Shown here in pieces: positions 42,435 to 51,800 of a stretch of 64,000 nucleotides of DNA. Origin of the DNA: Cryptomeria japonica (taxonomy: Eukaryota > Streptophyta > Pinopsida > Cupressales > Cupressaceae); the NCBI RefSeq assembly GCF_030272615.1, contig NC_081412.1, forward strand, positions 695,770,083 through 695,834,082, written 5' to 3'. The position numbers were made by a program, and so were the translations under genes. The notes below the pieces were generated by a model, which saw only the letters and a list, made by a program, of their open reading frames with translations, was not told where the DNA came from and did no database searches. Position 1 is the stretch's first letter. Each line of letters opens with the position of its first letter.

Positions 42435-43269
42435 GTAAGCATGTTTTTTCTATGTTAATTTAGAAATTTGTCTTTGTTTTCTCTTCTCTCTCTTTCTGAA
42501 AACATAGGCTGCCAGTCTAAAAATCCAGCAACATTTTTTATTTATTCATCTCTAGGATAACACCTTCCTAGCATTGGCACGTTTTCATCTTTATTCGCTT
42601 TAAGTTTCAGACATAAATTTATTCCAGTTATGAATGAAAAATACTTCCCAGTTCACTAAACCCTAAAAGCCTCGGTGCAGAAAAGCAGTTCATTTTTTTA
42701 TAATTAATGAATCACTGAAAGCTGCACTGCAAAACCAAACTTTCTTTCAATTCAAAATAAAATATACTTCTTTTATAGTTTGTGACCACTTCAAAACTAC
42801 ACACAAAAAACAAAGTTTTTCTTTTTATTATAAAAGAAAATTATTTCTTTTAATAATTAGAGGAAAGAATCTAGTAATTAGACATTCATATTTCAATAAT
42901 GGTAATAGTATTTGTTGATTTTTTTACTTTTTTTGGTCGGTAAAGGCAGAGCTAAGATTTATATTAATTTAGATTGAATATAGAAATTTCTCAGCTGAAA
43001 ATCATTCCATTAAAAACCTATTCTCAGCAATCCCAGCAAACCATGATTTCCTCAACAGGCAAGAAAACATTAAACTTATGGTTTAACCATTTTAACAGAG
43101 CCATCAAAATTAAGAAGTCTGAAGAAAATGGAACTAGAAACGATTGCAGCAGATTCCCAACTGCCGAGAACCAGAGTGTTTAAGCATAAAAATAGGAAAC
43201 CAAAATAAACTTTATACAGTTATATGTTAAGTATCGAGAAGGGAAATTGACACAACAATAAAAGAGAGC
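42435..43269. other. NPF intron 3 (start) or flank; no gene seen
   Basis: About 830 bp of AT-rich sequence follows a good splice donor. I find no continuation of the transporter here. Either intron 3 is very long and contains element D, or the gene is truncated. Confidence 0.6.
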
Positions 43270-43452
43270 CTAGCTTGCAGTGGGAGGATCGGGTCGGTGC
43301 AGCTCAATTCTTCCTCTTCCTCGGCCTTTGCCTGCTGGATGACCCCGGCCACGACCCACACCTCTACGGCTTGTGGTTCTGCCTCTGCAGCTTTCATAGG
43401 CAGAATTCCATTCAGCTTTGTAAATTGGAAGAGGTCCTCCTCTTTTCCTTGG
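43270..43452 (-). pseudogene. Arg/Gly-rich C-terminal coding remnant
   Basis: On the minus strand one frame reads PRKRGGPLPIYKAEWNSAYE, then GVGRGRGHPAGKGRGRGR and a stop at 43270-43272. RG-rich tails are typical of RNA-binding proteins such as Sm/LSm proteins, but the family cannot be named. The upstream part is cut at 43452 by the LTR of element D. It may be the last exon of a gene or a pseudogene lying in an intron of the NPF gene. A second open frame over the same DNA is Ala/Glu-rich and less convincing. Confidence 0.35.
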
Positions 43453-44148
43453 TGTTGACGTGTATTTTGTACACCATCATACACAGAATAAAATACCAAT
43501 AGGCATCTTATCCTCTCTTGAGAAAATAGTCTCTAACTGCTGAAGATACGCATAAAGGATCAGTTAGGTAGACTCCAAGGTTCTTTTAGTAGGGTCTCTA
43601 CGTGTGGACAAGCTTCCAGCGGTATGATGTGATTTGCTGTTTCCTCCAAGGGGCCTTACGTATTCCGAAAGCTCAAGATTTTACTAAACTTAAGAAACTT
43701 TTCAAAAATAACAAAAGAGTAGGGTTTGAAAGAGGTCTAATCTAATCTAACCCTATGAATGACTTAGTATGGACAAGACTTGGCAAGATTCAACCAACTT
43801 CAATTTTGCCATAAGATAACAACTCAATTGAAATTAGTGCGATCTTCTAAGGTAATAAAATGATATTCAATGCATCAAAGGTCATGGGCACTACCACGAA
43901 GGTACATATCCAAGACACAATAATGGTTGAAGATTAGGGGATTCAAAGTATTTTCCAGTCGACCATGCAAGGCGTTCCTACAATCAGCAAGAAGCTAGTG
44001 GTTTGGATTACGAATCCTACCAAAGATCAAGTCTCACACTATGTCCTTCAAATTAACAAGCTACTTTGATTGAGCATGATTCAAGTAAGTTAAACAACCA
44101 TGAAGATAACTTAAGAAAGTTGCAACAAAACACCATAACTTCAATATT

Positions 44149-44155
44149 TTATTGA
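44149..44155 (-). terminator. Candidate polyadenylation signal in D LTR
   Basis: The minus strand reads CAATAAAAT downstream of the LTR ORF and of the second TATA-like box. If used, the R region of the genomic RNA would lie between about 44285 and 44130. Motif-level evidence only. Confidence 0.35.
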
Positions 44156-44314
44156 TTTCCAAGTCATCATATACAACAATTGCTTGAATTTCTCTCTTCA
44201 AACTCAATCTTGCTACAAAATAAAATTGCTTCTAACTCTAATCTCTCTTCTCTATTACATCAACTATTGACTATTACACTATTAACTATTTTCAAATGAA
44301 ATGAAAAATGGGGG

Positions 44315-44323
44315 TATAAATAG
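44315..44323. promoter_or_regulatory. TATA-like box near the 3' end of the D LTR
   Basis: The plus strand has TATAAATAG, a perfect TATA consensus; the minus strand has CTATTTATA. Its place about 860 bp from the LTR's 3' end fits a promoter for the genomic RNA if read on the minus strand, but the plus-strand match is better. The identical site is at 59884-59892. Confidence 0.4.
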
Positions 44324-44507
44324 CATCCCCAGTTACAATGAAAGGTCCGGATCGAAAGTAGATCAACGGTCAAGATCATGACACCTAAACCCTAATTAGG
44401 GTTTGTTACAAATGGCCTCCTTTTTACTGAACAATATTTAAATGCATAGCCAAATATTAAATTTGGCACAAAAACCTAGGAGACATAAACCAATGAGAAA
44501 TAAGATG

Positions 44508-47500
44508 TCATGTCATCTGTAACAACCTTTCATCTAGAATCTTATTCCCTTTCCAATTCTCTTTCTTAGCATATGCAATGAATCTTGAAACGATTCCTTC
44601 GATTTCTGTGATTGGAATCTCGGGAAGATTCTTCATACTCTCTTCTAAGTGGATGACCTGATCGAATGCATCTAGAAGAGCTGCGTCCCAAGTAGATTCA
44701 AGTTCCTTCGTTCTTTCAATCAAGAGCATGATGGAAAACATCTGATCATACTGCTCATCTGTAACATTTGCGTCCTTGCAAAAGATGATCTTGATTCTAT
44801 CCTCTAGTTCCTGCATATCCACATCTGTCTCGACCTCGATCCTTCTGCCAAGAATGGTACGAAGTACCTCAAATACTCTGTCCTCGATCGGATTGATCAC
44901 CTCCTCAACTTGGCCACATCTAGTACTGATGTCTTCGAAGAAAACATTCTTCATATGGAGTAAGGTTGACCAATGAAACAAACTGTGAGGTTCTCCATCC
45001 AAGATCTTCTCCTGCGCTAAAATCTTCCTTGATGTGTGTCTAATAACTTTCAAGACAGGAATGATAACGTCCTTGGTATGGGCGAATGCAGCTACTCTTA
45101 TCATCAAATTGTGGATCATCTCAAGAACCTGGATAGCTTGATGAATAATCTTCATCATCCTTGTTACAAACTCTATAGCCACTGTATGAGATCTATCCAT
45201 CCAATTACTTGTACGTTGGACCATGTTCCTGAATCTTTCTACTTCATTGATTGATTGAAGCGGCAATGCTTGCACTGGTGATCTAACTGGATCCTGACGT
45301 CCCAAAGGTTCATTGATGTGACTGAAATATGTCCTCCATGCACCGACCTCTCTCTCAAGCTTTCTATTCTTCTCCATTTCTTCTCTAAGCTTGTCTTTCA
45401 ATGCTTCAAATGAATCGGTAGCATCATCTAAAGTCTGCTCTGCTGTGGATGGTCCTAACTCAAAAGTCTGTATATCATATTCCTCTGCTAGGATCTCACC
45501 ATCATATTTGTCTGCTGCCGGTGTAGCTATCTGCAGTTTTCTGGATCCAGTCTCATCTCGAATCATCTTGGACATCTTGGTAGCCTTCTTCTTTTCTGTT
45601 ACTTCATGTGAGCGTCCAACAAGGCTCTCTAAATCAATTGCATTGTCCTCATCCTCTACTACGATCACCTTGGTTAATCTTTCCTTCAACCAATCTGGGA
45701 TAATCGATCTGGTTTCTTGAACTTGAATCTCTTTATGCACTATTTCTTCTTGTCTGGGAGGAGATGTTATTTCATTGTCTTCTTTGTCTTCATCTAACTC
45801 ATAGTCTTGGAGAGATCCATCTGGTGATCCATGTTGTGCCTGTCCTTCCTCCTGCCTATCGTTCTGTACCATCGACTCCATGGATTCTTCAACTTGAATT
45901 GTTCTCTTCTCAGGTCTAGAAGAAGTACCGGATGATCGATCTCTGTTAGCCTCTTGTTTCTTCTTGGAAGACTCTCTCTTTCCAGGTCTCTCTTTCCTCT
46001 TCGAACCTCTTGAATGGAGATTGCCCTCACTGGCACATCGAAGGTTACCTTCACCTGAATTCCTAGGATTAGGATTGCCTTCACTCACACTAGCTCCACC
46101 TTCGGCTGGTTTTTCTTCCAAAGTGAAAGACATAGCTATGCCTTGTTCTCTCAACTTCTGATGTTGAACGTCTACCCATCTGCGAGTACAAGACAAGACT
46201 GGTGCCATCAAAGCATCTAAATCCACGACCTCGGGCTCATTCCAATCCAACCTTATTGATTTGCTTTCTCGATCATAGGAAGACTGGATATGTCTGCCAC
46301 TGTCCTGAGCTTGGTCGGCCACTCTGTAAATCCTGCATTTCCTGATGAAATCCAAAGGCAATCTAGAATGCATTTTCCGTTTCACTTCAAGATCATCTAA
46401 GAGATTCATCATAAAATCTTCAATCTGGTACTCATGTCTAAACTTCCTGCCGACTGTCTCCTCTAAATGTCCATGTGGATCAAAGCTTTCTCTCAAAGAA
46501 AAAGATGAAAAAGAATACAAGGCTAACTCCTTCTCTGCGTCATCCTTAGCTAAAGCATTAGGACATACCTCAACTGAATTACCCAAAATGATAGGTACTG
46601 GAACTCCATTCTGATGTCTGTGTCTGAATGCCTTCACATATGCTGCCAACTGTCTTGTTACTTCAAGTAACACAATTCTGTCTGTCGGATATCTCGGCAA
46701 CATGTATGGAGGTAAAGGACATCCATGCACTCTAATATAAGTGAACTTGGGAAACTGAATGAACCAAGCACCGTACCTCTTTATGAATTCCTGGGCATCC
46801 TGAGATAATCTGTTGTGAATTCCACCTTGCAACGTCCTGGTGATGTTCATCGTGAAAGTATCGTTAACCAACTTATAGTTGCTCCCTGGCGGATGATGCA
46901 AGTAGGCGTAGGAATCACAAGCTCTGACCTCGCCAGGTCCTCTTCCAATCACTCCTCTGTGAGGTAGTCCTGCGTATTCAACACTCCTGATCAAGGCATA
47001 GATGACATATGAACTCATGTGGAAGGACTTAGTAGCCTTGAGTCTCCTCAACTGTACGTCCAAGCAATGGCTAATCATCCTAGCCCAATGTATCGTACCT
47101 TTCCCTTGAACAATCACCTGGATGAAGTAAAACATCCACTTCTCAAAATAGAAGGCATGAGGGGCTCCTTTAACTCGGTTGAGCATGGTAATTAAATCTC
47201 TGTACTCCTCCTGGAAATCAATCCTGTGCGGTGTGTTCGGGACCTTGCTCAGACGGGGACGGCTTTTGAGTAGCCAGTTCTTATTGATAATGCTTAGACA
47301 AGCATCTGGATCATCTTCGTACATTGATCTGGCTCCCTCTATTCTCTTGTATATCATGTCCCTGTGCTCTGGAAGATGGAAAGCTTCACTTATAGCTTCC
47401 TCTGAAAGGTATGCCAAAGTGTTTCCCTCTTTGGACATGATCGTCCTGGACTGTGGATCATGGTGACGAGCACACTCGATCATCAACTCGTGGCACTGAA

Positions 47501-47756
47501 CAGCTGGAGGAAAGCCGGCCGCCTTAATGATACCACTCTCGATTATTCTCCGGGCGACGGGTGATGGCTTGCTAATGTAAGGGACCTCTCGAAACTTCTT
47601 CGTGCTGAAGTTCCCCAAGTTGGTATCTCCAATGTTGTTCCACTTCGACACGATCTTGGTCTCCACTTCTTCGGTCTTCTGATCTTCTTTCATGAGAGCT
47701 AAGCGACTGGTGGATGCTCCTGCCTTCGGGGTCGCCATACCTACACAACATTTCAT
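44508..47756 (-). CDS. LTR-borne 1082-residue protein, copy 1 (function unknown)
   Basis: An intact sense-oriented ORF lies wholly inside the LTR. The first Met is at 47756 (MKCC..); MATPKAG at 47738 has G at +4 and is a likely alternative start. Residues 1 to about 520 look globular and helix-rich (VARRIIESGIIKAAGFPPAV, LAYLSEEAISEAFHLPEH, GVIGRGPGEVRACDSYAYL). About 540-730 is a Lys/Arg/Glu/Ser-rich charged linker with GSKRKERPGKRESSKKKQ, a nuclear-localisation-like run. About 790-1082 is helical with probable coiled coil. I recognise no enzyme motif. The N-terminal half vaguely recalls plant transposon-associated proteins. A TATA box lies about 520 bp upstream. A 19-substitution sister copy is at 60077-63325. 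Confidence 0.85.
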   Translation of the reverse strand: MKCCVGMATPKAGASTSRLALMKEDQKTEEVETKIVSKWNNIGDTNLGNFSTKKFREVPYISKPSPVARRIIESGIIKAAGFPPAVQCHELMIECARHHDPQSRTIMSKEGNTLAYLSEEAISEAFHLPEHRDMIYKRIEGARSMYEDDPDACLSIINKNWLLKSRPRLSKVPNTPHRIDFQEEYRDLITMLNRVKGAPHAFYFEKWMFYFIQVIVQGKGTIHWARMISHCLDVQLRRLKATKSFHMSSYVIYALIRSVEYAGLPHRGVIGRGPGEVRACDSYAYLHHPPGSNYKLVNDTFTMNITRTLQGGIHNRLSQDAQEFIKRYGAWFIQFPKFTYIRVHGCPLPPYMLPRYPTDRIVLLEVTRQLAAYVKAFRHRHQNGVPVPIILGNSVEVCPNALAKDDAEKELALYSFSSFSLRESFDPHGHLEETVGRKFRHEYQIEDFMMNLLDDLEVKRKMHSRLPLDFIRKCRIYRVADQAQDSGRHIQSSYDRESKSIRLDWNEPEVVDLDALMAPVLSCTRRWVDVQHQKLREQGIAMSFTLEEKPAEGGASVSEGNPNPRNSGEGNLRCASEGNLHSRGSKRKERPGKRESSKKKQEANRDRSSGTSSRPEKRTIQVEESMESMVQNDRQEEGQAQHGSPDGSLQDYELDEDKEDNEITSPPRQEEIVHKEIQVQETRSIIPDWLKERLTKVIVVEDEDNAIDLESLVGRSHEVTEKKKATKMSKMIRDETGSRKLQIATPAADKYDGEILAEEYDIQTFELGPSTAEQTLDDATDSFEALKDKLREEMEKNRKLEREVGAWRTYFSHINEPLGRQDPVRSPVQALPLQSINEVERFRNMVQRTSNWMDRSHTVAIEFVTRMMKIIHQAIQVLEMIHNLMIRVAAFAHTKDVIIPVLKVIRHTSRKILAQEKILDGEPHSLFHWSTLLHMKNVFFEDISTRCGQVEEVINPIEDRVFEVLRTILGRRIEVETDVDMQELEDRIKIIFCKDANVTDEQYDQMFSIMLLIERTKELESTWDAALLDAFDQVIHLEESMKNLPEIPITEIEGIVSRFIAYAKKENWKGNKILDERLLQMT

Positions 47757-48623
47757 AATGAGAAGCTAGATTTTGCAATAAATAACATAGATTAGAGGAT
47801 AAATTTTAGGAAACTTCATGATAAGTCTTTGAGTTATCATTTCCTAAAATAAAACGATTGAGCTAGGAATTCAAAATTCAAAATAACTCAAAATTTAAAA
47901 TATGACGATGAATAAATAAAACAATAAAAATCAAATCGCCATACCTCAATAGAGAGCTAACTCTAGAATGCAAAAAGACAAAATTCGCCTAGGCAAAACT
48001 GAGGTATAAATGATCTTCAACGTGATCTCCTCAAGAAATCAATTTCGCCACCTTTGTCCTCAACGTGATCTTCAAATATCGCCCTTGACGTGACCTTCAA
48101 ATCTTGGCAAATTCGCTCAATATAGATCTTCAAATATCGCACCACCTTGGAAGTATTAGCGCCACCTTTGGATGATATTCGCACTTCTTCAAACACAATT
48201 TCGCACCACCTTTGATTGGGATGAAAGCTCGCACTTGAATGATAAAATAATGATGTAAAAATGATAGTTTTCACTCTCCTTTTATAGCGCTCACCTCTTC
48301 CATTCATTAAGGCCGACTTGGTGATATAAATCAATTTTCAAACGATTTTAATTAGATAATAAAGGCCGACCTCCATGTCAAAGCGCTCCATTCGATTTTT
48401 TCTTTTTTTGATTAATTAATTAATTATTAAATGCCTTTGATTTTTAATTAATAAATTTTGATTTTTTTTTTTAAACAAGGCAAAATAATTAATAAATGCC
48501 AAATGCAATTTTTTAAATGCTAATTTAATAGGATTTTCAAAACTTATCAATCTTAGCATTTAAGGTAAATTTAAAATGTTCATTTGAGCGCCAAATTTTG
48601 AAAATGGAGTAGACGTACCTCAT
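47757..48623 (-). other. Upstream region of the LTR ORF
   Basis: This holds a possible 5' leader and promoter of the LTR gene. TATAAAAGG is on the minus strand at 48278-48286. CACC-rich short repeats (TTCGCACCACCTT, AAATATCGC) lie at 48050-48240. A minus-strand open frame at 48017-48334 is present unchanged in both LTR copies but has no recognisable product. Confidence 0.5.
48278..48286 (-). promoter_or_regulatory. TATA box upstream of the LTR ORF
   Basis: The minus strand reads CTATAAAAGG, a strong plant TATA match, about 520 bp before the ORF start and separate from the TATA-like box near the LTR's 3' end. The same site occurs at 63848-63856. Confidence 0.55.
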
Positions 48624-50400
48624 CGCCTTGGTCCCTTGGAGAGGGACAGGAGCGATTCACCATTTTTGTCATGATTTCTTGTAACTTCCACGTTCAACTT
48701 CTTCATTTCCACGTTCAAATCACCCATTTTGTCGTGTCCTTCAAGTTAGATCGCCTTGCATGTGCGCATAAGTGGCTTTGGATGTATCATCGCCCTTATC
48801 CCTTGGAGAGGGACAGGAGCGATCCTAAGGTTTTTGCTTGAAATTCTCCATCTTGATATGAACTTTTCCTTGTATCATCTTCCAAATGCCATTTAAAACC
48901 TTGTGCGTCTTTATCTTAACATGATTTTCAAAGGATATCATGTGTTTTGGCTAACATCGCCCTAGTCCCTTGGAGAGGGACAGGAGCGATCTCCATGTCC
49001 TGGCTCAAATTCGTAAACATCTAACCTTTGTTCATCGTTTATTGCCTTCCAAATAGCATCTTTTACCTTGTCCATCCTCGCCTTGCCTTGACTTTGAAGG
49101 AGTATGAGTGTTTTTGATGAAATCGCTTTGGTCCTTGTCCAAAGGACAGGAGCGATATGAGCTTTTTAGCTTGTTTGACAACATTTGGACGTTCCAAACT
49201 TTGATATATCACCTTCAAAAGACACCTTGAACCCCTTACGACCTTGTGAAGTCTTGTCTTAACGTCATTTTTGCATAAATTGATCAATATACCCAATATC
49301 GCTCTGGTCCCTTCCTGAGGGACAGGAGCGAAGTTCAACATTGTGAGCTTGTTCTTGTTTTCTTCAACTTGCAATTATCTTCAATGCGTGAAATGACGTC
49401 CTTTCGATTCTCTTGGTAGCTTGACACTTTCTTGTCTTTTGAAATTCATGCCTTTATGGAAATATCGCTCTGGTCCCTTCCTGAGGGACAGGAGCGAACT
49501 GGGTCTTAGAGTGCAAATTCCTTCAATGTGATGACCTTGGTAACTTGTGCTTGATTGAAATGCCTTGAAACGTCCTTGCCTCCTTGTTCCTCATCTTGGA
49601 AGGTCTTGATCTTGGAGGAACGGTTTTAAACTTGAATAAGAAGCAATATCACCATCATATCGCCCTGGTCCCTTGGAGAGGGACAGGAGCGATTCTAGCT
49701 CTTGTGGTCTTCATTTCACTTTATCACCTTCAAAGTTATATTCAACGGGTTCGTAATGCGCCCTTCCATTCATCCATGCCTTGGGATCGATTGAAACTGG
49801 ACAAGAAAATCATGCATAACAAAAATCGCTCTGGTCCCTTCCTGAGGGACAGGAGCGAACTAGGCATTTTGGGTCCTTGCTGACGTTTCAAAATCTTCAA
49901 TTTGTCTTCAATGAGTTCATTTCATCGTCTTCCTTGCCATCAAACACAAACTTGCCTTGATCTTTGCCTGAATTTTGTCCTATGAAGAATATCGCTCTGG
50001 TCCCTTGGAGAGGGACGGGAGCTATAATGTATTTCGCCCTGGTCCCTTCCTGAGGGACAGGAGTGATTTTGGCATTCTGGACCATTTTTCTTCATGTTTG
50101 CTCTTCAAGTTATATTCATTTGATAAAACATCTTCCCTTGGACCTCTTCGAATTGTCAAGTCGTCAAAATCTTGCAAGGACAAAGCAAAATTTGATTTGT
50201 AGCTCCGGTCCTTCACTGAAGGACAGGAGCGAACTTGACCCCTGGAGGCATTTCCGTGCTCATGAAAATCTTCAATTTATATTCAACGGAAAGATCATGC
50301 CTTCCTTGATCACTTCCAATTCGTAACTCATTTTGACCCTGCAGGAATAGTGAGATATTTGAAAACGAGCTCCGGTCCTTCACTGAGGGACAGGAGCGAT
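48624..50400. repeat. Array of twelve 33-bp hairpin cores, about 166-bp period
   Basis: Cores begin near 48624, 48790, 48957, 49123, 49299, 49465, 49660, 49826, 49992, 50034, 50201 and 50368. A typical core is CGCCCTGGTCCC, a short variable loop, then GGGACAGGAGCG, which folds with about 11 Watson-Crick pairs and two bulges. Loops are TTGGAGA, TTCCTGA, TTCACTGA and TTGTCCAAA types. Spacing is 166-167 bp in eight of the eleven intervals; the exceptions are about 176, 195 and 42. The sequence between cores is much more diverged. Open frames in the array have no recognisable product. Confidence 0.92.
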
Positions 50401-50844
50401 TTTGCTCCTACAGGCCAAAATATCATAATTTTACACATTTTATCAATTCACGAGGCGAAAACAAATCATTCTCAATGCCCGGGATCAAAAAATCAAAAAA
50501 CTCAAAATTTGGTCAAAAATATTCAATTGGACAAAAATTCACATTTCATAATCAACACTTAGACAAATTTAAGCTCTGCATTCAAAATTCCAATTGAAAA
50601 TAGACCAATTTGGCGAAATCATTGCATTCAAAGTTTGCATCCTAGAAAAGGAAGCTCAAAAGCTCTCAAAACTGACTGGATTCTGGCTTGAAAAGACATT
50701 AATTAAAACCCTAAGGCTTAACCCTAAATCCAGACAACTGACTGACTAACAAAATCCTAAAAGCGAAGCGAAAAGCGAGCGAAAAACGAGCAAAAAGAAG
50801 CGGTCCCCATTTGCGATGGGGCGATGTGTGAAATGGTCACAACA

Positions 50845-51800
50845 TCTAGCGACACCACTAAGAAATGTTGAAAAAACATTTGGGAATCAATCTTTCTACA
50901 GGAAAACTCAGAAAACCTCCCTCAACAAAACCAGGAGTTAAGAAACACTTACAAGAAGAGACCATCATATCGAGACAAAGTATCAAGTCCACAGTTACCC
51001 ATGTGTGTGCAAATGCGTTAATTCCCCTCAACAAGACAATCATGATCTTCAGGTTCCCCTGTGATAAGCTACGTAGTTCGTCTCGACTCCAAAAGCATCC
51101 TAGATAGAGCCTCGCTGCCAGTCAGACGTCTATAGTCCCGACGAGGTTATCTCCGCAAGCTCACGAATATTGCTCCATTGCCAGCCAGGCGTTTATAGCC
51201 CCGATGGAGTTATTCGTAAATTCCCTTTAGCCAATTTGATATTTCTTTTAGCTCATTTTTTCCTTTTGATTTTCTTTTTCCTTTTTCTTTTCATCTTTTC
51301 TTTTGATACTGCTTTTTAGTTCCGTCAATTCTTGTGGCTCGTGAGAAGTGAAACTCACTAGGGTTTGAGGATTGCGGTGGCGCTGAAGCTAGACTTTAGA
51401 TTTTTCACTGATCACAGCTTCGCCTGTAAACCATAATGACTCGGAGATTATAAGTGTGTGAAAATATAATAACTGGAGGACAAAAATACGTAAGTTCAAT
51501 AAGCTAATCTACTTCAATGCAAATACGTCCTGACTCAAAGCTTTATTAAAAGAAACTCCCTTTGCAATTCCAAAAGACCTCATGATTTTCCAAATGCAAC
51601 CAACAATCTAGTGGGAAGTCAGAGCATTACATAACAAAATCACCCACTGTCAAATGGATACCCCTCAAACAAAACAACTAACCTAAAACGAAAACAAAAC
51701 ACCTAAACTAAGAACGAAAACAAACAAACGAAAAACAAACAAACGGAAAACAACGAAAACAAACTAAACTAGCTATGTACAAGGGAAGGCCTTGGGCATT
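50845..51800 (-). other. 3' untranslated region of element D
   Basis: This lies between the pol stop and the 3' LTR. It contains a pair of related hairpins (51110-51209, listed separately), a long purine run on the minus strand (51251-51303) and an A/C-rich low-complexity stretch (51680-51770). No gene was seen. The purine run lies about 400 bp from the LTR, too far for a standard plus-strand primer. Confidence 0.65.
51110..51209. repeat. Twin hairpins with different stems and a shared loop
   Basis: Hairpin 1 pairs CCTCG (51110-51114) with CGAGG (51142-51146). Hairpin 2 pairs CTCCAT (51173-51178) with ATGGAG (51204-51209). The loops are alike: TGCCAGTCAGACGTCTATAG against TGCCAGCCAGGCGTTTATAG, each followed by a CCCGA-type end. 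The stems differ but each remains complementary. Confidence 0.75.

Larger units (their letters stand above)
43453..50844 (-). repeat. 3' LTR of element D (7.4 kb, contains an ORF)
   Basis: The plus strand reads TGTTGACGTGTATTTTG at the left and GGTCACAACA at the right, a TGTT..AACA inverted end pair. The stretch 43453-48431 is nearly identical to 59022-64000. In element sense it holds the hairpin array (50400-48624), a TATA box (48278-48286), the 1082-residue ORF (47756-44508), a second TATA-like box (44315-44323) and an AATAAA-type signal (about 44149-44155). No clear polypurine tract is seen just outside 50844, a weak point of the boundary. Confidence 0.88.

Noticed and set aside
48017-48334. 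Open frame upstream of the LTR ORF, identical in both LTRs (63586-63903)
   Set aside because: The LTRs are too young for conservation to mean anything, and the peptide has no recognisable features.
49063-50326. Several ORFs across the hairpin array
   Set aside because: Their shared peptide strings (PxxEGTRA, GPFLRDRS) are translations of the repeated hairpin core, not a protein family.
48624-50400. CRISPR-like spacing of repeats
   Set aside because: The array is in a plant retrotransposon LTR; the sequences between cores are diverged tandem monomers, not unique spacers, and there are no cas genes.
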